A stretch of DNA of 13,244 nt from Chloroflexota bacterium (lineage in GTDB: Bacteria; Chloroflexota; Dehalococcoidia; UBA3495). Location: contig JADFNR010000096.1 in the NCBI GenBank assembly GCA_022563275.1, forward strand, positions 1-13,244, read 5' to 3'. The notes under the pieces were generated by a model. That model did no database searches and had not been told where the DNA came from. It worked only from the letters and a program-made list of their open reading frames with translations. Below are positions 1 through 6,267 of the stretch, one piece after another (position 1 is the stretch's first letter; each line of letters begins with the position of its first letter). Both the position numbers and the translations under genes were made by a program.

Positions 1-154
1 TCGTCAGGTGGCGACGCACTCGTTGTCGAATTCCATCTTTGGATTGCACCACATAAATCGGAACTTCGTCCAAATCACACAGGGCGTAAACCCCAATTTG
101 ACTGGGCACATTTTTTACTTGCTCGGCGCGATACTTTATCGGACCCAAAATCAA
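1..154 (-). CDS. GIY-YIG nuclease, probable type II restriction endonuclease (3' end outside window)
   Basis: Reading the minus strand from the end of the methyltransferase gives an open frame of 51 codons that reaches the window edge without a stop. The translation contains IGVYALCDLD (GVY at residues 21-23), then VPIYVVQSKDGIR (YVV at 34-36), then RVRRHLT with R45 and H49 four residues apart. This is the order of the GIY-YIG fold: first Tyr, second Tyr, then the catalytic Arg and a His. Restriction enzymes of this fold (Eco29kI, Cfr42I and Hpy188I types) are known partners of DNA methyltransferases. The TTG at 154-152 overlaps the methyltransferase TGA as TTGA, which suggests translational coupling. 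A second TTG lies two codons later, there is no in-frame ATG, and I see no clear Shine-Dalgarno. The usual Gly of the YIG motif is Val here. The catalytic Glu and the C-terminus lie outside the window, so activity cannot be judged. The restriction role is inferred from the partner gene. Confidence 0.78.
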   Translation of the reverse strand, partial: MILGPIKYRAEQVKNVPSQIGVYALCDLDEVPIYVVQSKDGIRQRVRRHLT

Positions 155-1302
155 GCTGTCATGACAGACGTAGTGTTTTGGATTTGGTTGGTGGAAATAT
201 AATTAGCCAGACGGTTGGCCTGAGGCACTAGGCAGTGGCGCGCCAGCCAAGTGACGGCAGGGACACATACACCGTCTCCGAAAGCGAACTTCGCTTGGCT
301 CTCGGTAGCGGATCGGAATTTGAAAAATGGGACCCCTTGCAAGCGAGCGTATTCGCGGGCAGTCATCCATCTTACTCGCACATCGCCCAATCCAGCTTCC
401 ACAAGGGCCTGCTTGCTTGACCCTCCGCCGTTGGTTCTGAGACAACCGCTGATGTCGTCCGATCGGATTTCCCATGTGGCATTTCCCCGACGGGTTCTCC
501 GGTAAGCGGTTGAGAATCGGATGTGAGGGGAGCAGCGCAACTGATCAAGTCGCTTTGCTTGAATTGGACTAAGAGAGGCAACGAAATCTTTAAGCCTTTT
601 CTCATCCCACCAACTTTGATCCAATTGGTCTAATCTTTCTACCACCATATCGAGGGTCGCCTGCCGCACAGTCGGCGTTGGCAATGGAAAGTACTGCCAA
701 TCTAGATCTGGGTGATTTCGAATGAAGTTTCTGACAAAAGCCGGATGGGCGAAATCCGGAGGGGAAATCGTCTCTTCAGATCGAGTCTCAACGCTACCTA
801 CGATGAAGACGCGCTGTCGGCTTTGCGGAACGAACCACTTCGCATCGAGCAATAGCAAATCGCAATGATAGCCCAATTTATTGAGCTCGTGGACTGCCCT
901 GTATAAATCCCGGCCTCCAGACGAAGTGACGAAGCCCGTAACATTTTCAAGCATGACCACTGAGGGTCTGTATTCCCGCATCTCTTTTAGGACACGTAGG
1001 AACTCAAGTAATACACTGGACGCGGATCCGGCCAAACCGGCCCGGTTTCCCGCGAGCGAGAGATCTGTGCAAGGAAATGAAGCTGTGGCGATATCGATTT
1101 CCGGGATATCACTTCCGGTAAGTCCACGGATGTCGGAGCAGTTGAAATCCGAGGAGTCGAAATTTTCGGCGTATATTTCCAGCTTTTTTTTGTTGATGTC
1201 AGTGGAAAATACGATGCGGCAACCTTCTTGTTCGAGAGCCATTCGAACAAGACCTATACCGGCAAAAAACTCTGCAACTCGCGGCCGCCGGATTTCTAGC
1301 AA
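151..1302 (-). CDS. DNA (cytosine-5-)-methyltransferase, type II R-M modification enzyme
   Basis: This enzyme transfers a methyl group from S-adenosylmethionine to C5 of cytosine in a specific DNA site. The 383-residue protein has the family motifs in order: motif I FAGIGLVRMAL (13-23, AdoMet binding), motif IV SFPCTDLSLAG with catalytic Cys78, motif VI ENVTGF (119-124), and motif VIII QSRQRVFIVGS (160-170). A target-recognition region (about 175-300) follows, containing YRRTRRG and ISGCLRTNGGGSSKQA, then RWMTAREYARLQGVP (311-325) and motif X GDGVCVPAV (342-350). All catalytic motifs are intact. The start is TTG at 1302: GAGGT lies 8 bases upstream, and the ATG a little further up is closed at once by a stop. 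The gene is visibly richer in A+T than argH and rpe beside it, as expected for an acquired restriction-modification unit. It overlaps the GIY-YIG nuclease gene downstream. The recognition sequence cannot be read from the protein. Confidence 0.95.
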   Translation of the reverse strand: MLEIRRPRVAEFFAGIGLVRMALEQEGCRIVFSTDINKKKLEIYAENFDSSDFNCSDIRGLTGSDIPEIDIATASFPCTDLSLAGNRAGLAGSASSVLLEFLRVLKEMREYRPSVVMLENVTGFVTSSGGRDLYRAVHELNKLGYHCDLLLLDAKWFVPQSRQRVFIVGSVETRSEETISPPDFAHPAFVRNFIRNHPDLDWQYFPLPTPTVRQATLDMVVERLDQLDQSWWDEKRLKDFVASLSPIQAKRLDQLRCSPHIRFSTAYRRTRRGNATWEIRSDDISGCLRTNGGGSSKQALVEAGLGDVRVRWMTAREYARLQGVPFFKFRSATESQAKFAFGDGVCVPAVTWLARHCLVPQANRLANYISTNQIQNTTSVMTA

Positions 1303-1361
1303 GTCGGATTACCTCAACATTGGCCTAGGTCTCTTGGAAAAGCTGCACGGACTTGAAGCCA

Positions 1362-1391
1362 AGCATATTGGAGTTGGTTAACTTCGGTCAA
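1362..1391 (-). promoter_or_regulatory. Candidate sigma70-type promoter of the methyltransferase gene
   Basis: On the minus strand TTGACC (1391-1386) is followed after 18 bases by TATGCT (1367-1362). The predicted start near 1355 would give a leader of about 50 bases to the TTG start at 1302, with GAGGT in place. The match is moderate (-35 5/6, -10 4/6). A TTGACA also occurs further upstream at about 1452-1457 but lacks a good -10 at normal spacing. The rest of 1303-1484 shows no gene and no T-tailed terminator for rpe. Confidence 0.4.
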
Positions 1392-1484
1392 CGGCTAGAT
1401 TTCATGAATCTGTCGATTTATTACTCGGAAATGATTCGGCCAATGCTCACCTTGTCAATACGTTGAGCAAGAAACTCGCACCTG

Positions 1485-2162
1485 TCAGCTAAACAAACAC
1501 CCCCGCATCCCCTTCATGGCTTCCGGAATGCTTTCACGGTCGTTGAAGATGGCTGACCCGGCCACCAGGATGGTCGCGCCGGCCTTCACTGAGTCTTGGG
1601 CGGTCCAGTCGGCCTTTATACCGCCGTCCACCTCGATCTGGGCGCTGTACTTCTCCTGGTCGATGATGGCCTTGAGCCGCCGAATCTTGTCCAGGCTCTG
1701 GGGAATGAACGACTGGCCGGACGCGCCGGGGTTCACCGACATCACCATCACCATGTCCAGCAGGGGCAGAACATCCTCCACGGCGCTTATCGGGGTGCCG
1801 GGATTGATGGCCACGCCAACCTGGTTGCCCTTGTCCTTGATGCGGGAGACGGTCCGGTGCAGGTGTCCGCAGGCCTCGGCGTGGACCAGGATCTGGTCGG
1901 ATTCCACCTTGGCGAAGGTGGACAGCAGGTTCTCGGGTTCTTGAATCATCAGGTGGATGTTTAGAGGCACGTCGGTGTTGGCCCGTATGGCATCGACCAC
2001 TACTTCTCCAAATGAAATGGCGGGCACGAACACGCCGTCCATCACGTCCACGTGTATCAGGTCGGCCCCGGCGTCGGTGACCGCCCTGACCTGACGGCCC
2101 AGGTCGGCGAAGTCGGCGGACAACACCGACGGAGCGATTAGCACCCTGGCCTCAGAAACCAT
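1485..2162 (-). CDS. rpe: Ribulose-phosphate 3-epimerase
   Basis: This cytosolic enzyme interconverts D-ribulose 5-phosphate and D-xylulose 5-phosphate in the pentose phosphate or Calvin-type pathway. The 225-residue length is normal for the family. Signature segments are APSVLSADFADL (10-21), HVDVMDGVFVPAISFG (37-52), IHLMI (69-73), VMSVNPGASGQSFI (140-153), IEVDGGIK (176-183) and ILVAGSAIF (198-206). By family analogy the metal ligands are H37, D39, H70 and D179, with D39 and D179 as the acid/base pair; all are present. The usual NPGFGGQ is NPGASGQ here and the usual DVHLM is NIHLM, both conservative variants. The ATG at 2162 has GGAGG 9 bases upstream and lies inside argH: the two genes overlap by 11 bp, so rpe is probably translated by coupling from the argH mRNA. 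The gene ends in TGA at 1485. Confidence 0.96.
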   Translation of the reverse strand: MVSEARVLIAPSVLSADFADLGRQVRAVTDAGADLIHVDVMDGVFVPAISFGEVVVDAIRANTDVPLNIHLMIQEPENLLSTFAKVESDQILVHAEACGHLHRTVSRIKDKGNQVGVAINPGTPISAVEDVLPLLDMVMVMSVNPGASGQSFIPQSLDKIRRLKAIIDQEKYSAQIEVDGGIKADWTAQDSVKAGATILVAGSAIFNDRESIPEAMKGMRGCLFS

Positions 2163-3501
2163 CTGCGGCAGCCTCCAATATCTTCTTCGCTTCTTCCAAG
2201 GCAGCAGCCACCCGGCCCGGCGCGGTGCCGCCGGGATTGTCCCGGGCGGCGGCGGACGACTGGGCGGTGATGTCGAAAACGTCCTGCTGGAAGAGGTCTG
2301 ACAACTTTTTATACTCCGCCAACGGCAGGTCCCGCAGGCTGAGATTCCCTTCGTCGCAACGTTGGGAAAGCTCGCGCATGATGCCGTGGGCCTCGCGGAA
2401 CGGCATGCCCTTCCCCACCAGGTAGTCGGCCAGGTCGGTGGCCAGCATCTGGCTATCGCCGGCCAGGTTGGAGACCCGCTCCTCGTTCAATTTCATGCCG
2501 GGCAGCATGGCCTTGAAGACATCCAAGGTCGTCTTGAGGGTGTCCGCGGCATCGAAGAAGCCCTCCTTGTCCTCCTGAAGGTCCCGGTTATACGTCAGGG
2601 GCAGGCCCTTCAGTGTGGTCAGCAGCCCCATCAGGCTGCCGTAGACCCGCCCCGTCTTGCCCCGCGCCAGTTCGGCGAAGTCGGGGTTCCTCTTCTGGGG
2701 CATGATGCTGCTGCCGGTGGTGAATTCGTCCGCCAGCCGGATGAACCCGAACTCGGCGCTAGACCAGAGGACCAGTTCCTCGGACATCCTGGAGAAATGC
2801 ATCATGCAGACCGAGGCCGCGGCCAGGAACTCCACCACGAAGTCCCGGTCGGACACGGCGTCCATGCTGTTGGCGCTGATGCGGCTGAAGCCCAGTTCGG
2901 CGGCCAGGAACTCCCGGTCGGTCTGGTAGGGCACCCCGGCCAGGGCCCCGCTGCCCAGGGGCATCACGTCGGTGCGGCGGTGACAGTCCTGGAACCGGCC
3001 GATGTCCCGTTGGAACATCTCGAAGTAGGCCAGCATGTGGTGGGCGAAGAGCACCGGCTGTGCCCGTTGCAGATGGGTGTAGCCGGGCATCACCACGCTC
3101 TGGTATTTGCTGGCCAGCTCAAGCAGCGCGTGCTGGACGCTCCGCAGTCCCATGACCAGATCGACGATTGTCTCTTTGGTGTACAGGCGCAGGTCCAGGG
3201 CCACCTGGTCGTTCCGGGACCGGGCCGTGTGCAGCCTTCCCGCCGCCGCGCCGATGAGTTGGTGCAGGCGGCTTTCGATGTTCATGTGCAGGTCTTCCAG
3301 GGCCGGGTCCCACGGGAATTTTTCTTCCCTTATCTCCCTTTCGATCGTCTCCAGGCCCTGGATGATCTGGGTGGCGTCCTCTTGGGAGATGATGTCCTGC
3401 TTGGCCAGCATCTTGGCGTGTGCCACCGACCCGGCGATGTCCTGCTTATACAGGCGCCGGTCATAATCGATGGAAACGGTGTATCTGCTGAAATCAGCCA
3501 T
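2152..3501 (-). CDS. argH: Argininosuccinate lyase
   Basis: This enzyme catalyses the last step of arginine synthesis, cleaving argininosuccinate to arginine and fumarate. It belongs to the fumarase/aspartase superfamily and normally acts as a homotetramer. From the ATG at 3501 the protein has 449 residues (family about 455-470). Conserved blocks are RRLYKQDIAGSVAHAKML (15-32), HTARSRNDQ (91-99), MPGYTHLQRAQPV (138-150, His143) and the signature GSSIMPQKRNPD (263-274), whose serine pair carries the catalytic base. The frame stays open up to 3585, but the extra 28 residues (MLMLENFSIG...) look unlike the family and lie across a promoter. I therefore place the start at MADFSRYTVS. The common N-terminal LWGGRF segment is absent in either case, so the protein begins just after it. 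rpe follows with an 11 bp overlap. Confidence 0.96.
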   Translation of the reverse strand: MADFSRYTVSIDYDRRLYKQDIAGSVAHAKMLAKQDIISQEDATQIIQGLETIEREIREEKFPWDPALEDLHMNIESRLHQLIGAAAGRLHTARSRNDQVALDLRLYTKETIVDLVMGLRSVQHALLELASKYQSVVMPGYTHLQRAQPVLFAHHMLAYFEMFQRDIGRFQDCHRRTDVMPLGSGALAGVPYQTDREFLAAELGFSRISANSMDAVSDRDFVVEFLAAASVCMMHFSRMSEELVLWSSAEFGFIRLADEFTTGSSIMPQKRNPDFAELARGKTGRVYGSLMGLLTTLKGLPLTYNRDLQEDKEGFFDAADTLKTTLDVFKAMLPGMKLNEERVSNLAGDSQMLATDLADYLVGKGMPFREAHGIMRELSQRCDEGNLSLRDLPLAEYKKLSDLFQQDVFDITAQSSAAARDNPGGTAPGRVAAALEEAKKILEAAADGF

Positions 3502-3510
3502 GCTATAGAG

Positions 3511-3539
3511 ACTATAAACCCACGCGGGGCGGGGCTCAA
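3511..3539 (-). promoter_or_regulatory. argH promoter, probably giving a leaderless mRNA
   Basis: On the minus strand TTGAGC (3539-3534) is followed after exactly 17 bases by TATAGT (3516-3511), close to the sigma70 consensus. Transcription should start about 7 bases later, near 3504, only a few bases before the ATG at 3501. No Shine-Dalgarno is visible in that gap. Together this supports the MADFS start and leaderless translation. Confidence 0.6.
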
Positions 3540-3570
3540 GGAATAGCCAACACCGCCCTATGCTAAAATT
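3534..3570 (+). promoter_or_regulatory. Extended -10 promoter element, copy 1 (towards the RidA gene)
   Basis: GCTCAAGGAA (3534-3543) and CTATGCTAAAATTT (3558-3571) form a two-part element. The second part contains TGC followed by TAAAAT (3564-3569), an extended -10. Almost the same two blocks at similar spacing occur upstream of the pterin dehydratase gene at 5816. The first block overlaps the argH -35 on the opposite strand, so the two promoters are back to back. The leader to the RidA ATG would be about 205 bases, which is long; a nearer promoter cannot be excluded. Confidence 0.45.
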
Positions 3571-3782
3571 TTCCAGCATGAGCACAATCTAATGGCGCCG
3601 GTCTATGATCATGACCGCCGTGGACCCGGAGAAGTGTAAGGGCGTGCCGCCGATACCCGCCCGGCGTTGTAAAGTCACAGGCGCCCCCGTATCGCCGCCC
3701 TGACCCGGGCGAATGTGCTGATGAGACTGTCATTAAGCCTGCGGATGTCGATCAAATATTTCACAGAAGGAGAGACGAGAGC
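3571..3782 (+). other. Leader or intergenic region upstream of the RidA gene
   Basis: No convincing gene is present; the longest ATG frame from 3592 has 15 codons and no ribosome site. Two alternative pairings are possible: CGCCCGG (3658-3664) with CCGGGCG (3705-3711), and CGATAC (3651-3656) with GTATCG (3689-3694). They could form a folded leader, but nothing matches a riboswitch that I recognise. AAGGAGA at 3767-3773 is the ribosome site of the RidA gene. Confidence 0.3.
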
Positions 3783-4232
3783 ATGGAAGTGGAGAACAAG
3801 CTGAAAGAGATGGGACTGGCAATGCCTGCCGCCGGGTCGCCGCCACCGGGCCGCGCGGGGGCGGTTAGAGTTGGCGACATCCTGTTCGTGGGCGGGCACA
3901 CGGCTGGGCCGGAGCACAAAGGGAAGCTGGGAGCGGATATTACGGTGGAGCTGGCCTATGAGGCGGCAAAACAAGCCTGCCTCGCCTGTTTGGCCGACGT
4001 GAAAGCCGCCATTGGCGACTTGGACAAAGTGAAACGGGTGGCCAAATTGCTGTGCATGGTCAACTGCACCCCTGATTTCGGCCAGCAACCCCTGGTTGCC
4101 AATGGTGCAACCGACCTGCTTAGCCAGCTTTACGGCGACGCGGGAGCACATGCCAGGTCCGCCGTCGGAATGGCCTCGCTTCCCAACGGCGCATGCATCG
4201 AGATTGAGATGATCCTGGAGATTGAGGGCTAA
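3783..4232 (+). CDS. RidA/YjgF/YER057c/UK114 family protein
   Basis: Proteins of this trimeric family include the enamine/imine deaminase RidA, which hydrolyses reactive 2-aminoacrylate made by PLP enzymes, but many subgroups have no proven reaction. The 149-residue protein carries AVRVGDILFVGGHTAG (27-42), GKLGADITVELAYEAAKQA (47-65), GDLDKVKRVAKLL (78-90), TPDFGQQPLVANGATDLL (96-113) and the C-terminal block HARSAVGMASLPNGACIEIE (123-142), with Arg125 where the family has its ligand-binding Arg. The longer N-terminus and the KLGADxTVE and VNGASDLL style match the approximately 150-residue YjgF-like subgroup rather than classic 128-residue RidA. The ATG at 3783 follows AAGGAGA by 9 bases. 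The gene converges on the MFS gene with only 16 bp between the stops. A deaminase role is an inference from the family. Confidence 0.9.
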   Translation: MEVENKLKEMGLAMPAAGSPPPGRAGAVRVGDILFVGGHTAGPEHKGKLGADITVELAYEAAKQACLACLADVKAAIGDLDKVKRVAKLLCMVNCTPDFGQQPLVANGATDLLSQLYGDAGAHARSAVGMASLPNGACIEIEMILEIEG

Positions 4233-4248
4233 GCCAGATTCCTGACCC

Positions 4249-5493
4249 CTAAAGCCTCCGCAGCTTGGGAGCCAAAACGGCCAGTAATAGCACTAGGACG
4301 ATACCCATGGTCCCAACAATATATCCTGCTTTGGGTGCGGTCCAAAGGCCGGCCATGGCTCCGGAGGATAAGCTGCCCAAGGCGAAGGCATAGATCGCCA
4401 GGGAACGCAGGCTCATGACCCGTCCCCGGTATTCGGCCTGGGAGTTTCCCAGCAGCGCCGAAAGGAGGAAGACTTGAGTCGAGGCGAAGCCTGCCCCGGT
4501 TACCATGAGGATCGCCATGGACAGGTAAAATGAATGAGTGGCGGAAAAGACCAAGATGCTGGCGTGCCACACCACCACCGACCCGATCATTAATTTTCCG
4601 ACATGCCGTAGGTTCCTGAACATCGCCCAGCCAAGGGATGCGGCAACCGCTCCGATACCAAATGCGAACAGCAACCAACCCAACCCGACCGAGTCAGTAC
4701 CAAGTACGTCCCGGGCGAATATGGGCATCAGGGTCGTATGAAAGGTCCACCCGGATGACTCGATGACCAGGGCCAATACCAACGTTCCCCAAAGTACCTG
4801 CTGCCCCTTGACGTATCTCAATCCCGCGATCACGTCGCGGATCACGGACCCTGGCTCCCGGTCTTTACTGTTTGGGTCGCTAACTCCTGACTTCCGGATG
4901 TAGAGAGCGACCCAGCCGCTCACAAAATACAGGGCTGCGATGGCGGTGAAGGCGCCTTTGGGCCCAAAGCTATTGAACAGGAGCCCGCCCACCAAAGGCC
5001 CGATCAACATGGCGATGTTTCGGCCCAGGTTGTTGAACGCGGCGCCGTTGGCGATTCGGTCGTGAGGCAGGGTGTCGGCGACCAAAGCCTGAGCGGCCGG
5101 CATCTGAAACACCCGCACCATCCCGGCGATCACCGCGATCGTGAAGATGTGCCACATCTCCAATAGGCCACTCAGGATCAACACGAGCATCACCACGGCG
5201 AAGGCGGCCATCAGGAATTCCACGGTGGCCAGGATCTTGTGACGGGGGACCCGGTCGGCAACCGCGCCGGCGAAAAGGGCCATGATGTTCAGCGACATCC
5301 GGGCCGCCGAGATCACCCCCACCAGGAAGGGCGAGTCGGTCAGGGTGAGGATAAACCACCCCAGGACCACCGCCTCCATCTGGGTGCCCATGGTCACCAA
5401 CGTGGTGGAAGCCCAAACGAAAGAGAAATCACGATATCGAAATACGGAGAGGGGATAGCCTGTCCGGATCACGGTGGCGGTAAATTTCGACAA
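4249..5493 (-). CDS. MFS transporter, EntS-like (MFS_3) exporter family
   Basis: This 414-residue inner-membrane protein has about 12 hydrophobic helices. The N-terminus YPLSVFRYRDFSFVWAS and MEAVVLGWFILTLTDSPFLVG (39-59) are typical of the EntS/MFS_3 group of drug and siderophore exporters. The loop after helix 2 holds motif A as GAVADRVPRHKIL (76-88). A central basic and acidic loop (about 195-215, SGVSDPNSKDREPGS) separates the two six-helix halves. The substrate is unknown. The start is TTG at 5493, with GGAG 4 bases upstream. TGATACAAC at about 5507-5514 on the minus strand could be an extended -10 but is weak. An alternative GTG start lies at codon 8. The stop faces the RidA stop across 16 bp, so the two transcripts must overlap. 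Confidence 0.9.
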   Translation of the reverse strand: MSKFTATVIRTGYPLSVFRYRDFSFVWASTTLVTMGTQMEAVVLGWFILTLTDSPFLVGVISAARMSLNIMALFAGAVADRVPRHKILATVEFLMAAFAVVMLVLILSGLLEMWHIFTIAVIAGMVRVFQMPAAQALVADTLPHDRIANGAAFNNLGRNIAMLIGPLVGGLLFNSFGPKGAFTAIAALYFVSGWVALYIRKSGVSDPNSKDREPGSVIRDVIAGLRYVKGQQVLWGTLVLALVIESSGWTFHTTLMPIFARDVLGTDSVGLGWLLFAFGIGAVAASLGWAMFRNLRHVGKLMIGSVVVWHASILVFSATHSFYLSMAILMVTGAGFASTQVFLLSALLGNSQAEYRGRVMSLRSLAIYAFALGSLSSGAMAGLWTAPKAGYIVGTMGIVLVLLLAVLAPKLRRL

Positions 5494-5902
5494 GCGACTC
5501 CGTCCGGTTGTATCAGATCAACGAAAAACTTGCCGCAAAGGGCCGGTGGGGGGCGGATGATGGACGAACGCTAACACCTGCCTACGGTGCGGTCAAACGG
5601 CCGGCCATAGCTCGGCACCGGGCGCGGCGGGAATTCTGGAGCGGTCAAGAGTCCGCTGCTCGCGGCCTGATTCACTCCACCAGCCAGATGCTCTCAGGTG
5701 TCCAAAGGCCAGTGCCCACCTCATTGTTACCATCGCCGGCCGGTATGCGGAGAGTGGGAGTTGGGGCCCCGACCGGTTACCCGGAACCGCCGCCGGTGGG
5801 TCCATTTCGCAAGGTGCTCAAGGAAAGACCTCCGCCGCCTATGCTAAAATTTCCCGGCACGGACAGCCTTAACCCCCTGAAACCCGCCCGGGAGTTGCTG
5901 AT
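5494..5902. other. 409 bp intergenic region between divergent MFS and pterin dehydratase genes
   Basis: No convincing gene is present. A 70-codon frame on the minus strand (5805-5593) has no family-like segments and is rich in Arg, Pro and Ser as chance frames in G+C-rich DNA are. I see no tRNA-like cloverleaf or T-tailed hairpin. What can be supported is the promoter element at 5816-5853 and the ribosome site GGGAG at 5890-5894. A small inverted repeat CGGTT/AACCG lies near 5773-5788. Confidence 0.5.
5816..5853 (+). promoter_or_regulatory. Extended -10 promoter element, copy 2 (pterin dehydratase operon)
   Basis: GCTCAAGGAA (5816-5825) followed by CTATGCTAAAATTT (5839-5852) repeats the element found upstream of the RidA gene. 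TGC-TAAAAT (TAAAAT at 5845-5850) is an extended -10 matching TATAAT in 5 of 6. The predicted start near 5857 leaves a leader of about 46 bases with GGGAG before the ATG at 5903. This fits a promoter for the three-gene plus-strand operon. Confidence 0.6.
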
Positions 5903-6265
5903 ATGACCAGTTTGAATAACGAAAGATGCGAGGCCTGCCGCCGCGACTCGCCCAGCGTCTCCGAAGCAGAGATAGCCGAACTGAAGCCGGAGGTCCCGGA
6001 TTGGGAGCTGACCCAAGAGAACGGCATCCCCAAGTTGGACCGGGCTTTCAAGTTCAAGGATTTCCAGCAAGCCCTGGACTTCACCAACCAGTTGGGCGAG
6101 TTGGCCGAAGACCAAGGACACCACCCCCGCTTGATCACCGAATGGGGCCGAGTTCAGGTGACCTGGTGGACCCACAAGATACGGAACCTCCACCGCAATG
6201 ACTTCGTCATGGCGGCCAAGTCGGACCAAGTATTCCTGAATTATGAGAACGCCAGGCAGGCCTGA
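5903..6265 (+). CDS. 4a-hydroxytetrahydrobiopterin dehydratase (pterin-4a-carbinolamine dehydratase)
   Basis: The enzyme dehydrates 4a-hydroxytetrahydropterin to the quinonoid dihydropterin, recycling the cofactor of aromatic amino acid hydroxylases. The 120-residue protein has the family active-site pattern: E69, then H73-H74-P75 in EDQGHHPRLITEWG (69-82), W81, TWWTHKIRNLHRND (87-100) with H91, and an Asp after it. The hydrophobic helix FKDFQQALDFTNQLGELAE is also typical. The N-terminus carries a CEAC (Cys9, Cys12) pair. The ATG at 5903 follows GGGAG by 8 bases. The next gene starts 2 bp after the stop, so the two are co-transcribed. No pterin-dependent hydroxylase is in the window. In some bacteria homologues act in molybdopterin metabolism or regulation, so the physiological role is open. 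Confidence 0.92.
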   Translation: MTSLNNERCEACRRDSPSVSEAEIAELKPEVPDWELTQENGIPKLDRAFKFKDFQQALDFTNQLGELAEDQGHHPRLITEWGRVQVTWWTHKIRNLHRNDFVMAAKSDQVFLNYENARQA

Positions 6266-6267
6266 TC

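Noticed and set aside
881..1381. Plus-strand frame of 166 codons across the start of the methyltransferase gene
   Set aside because: Most of it is antisense to conserved methyltransferase motifs. The short tail outside the gene (1303-1381) looks protein-like but is too short to assign.
2362..3546. Long open frame of 394 codons on the plus strand
   Set aside because: It lies wholly antisense to argH. The translation is rich in Gly, His, Val and Gln in the pattern produced by the opposite strand of G+C-rich genes, and it has no known domain.
3675..4151. Minus-strand frame of 158 codons
   Set aside because: It is antisense to the RidA-family gene, which has clear family motifs and a ribosome site.
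5593..5805. 70-codon minus-strand frame in the large intergenic region
   Set aside because: It has no ribosome site, no family-like segments and a chance-like composition.
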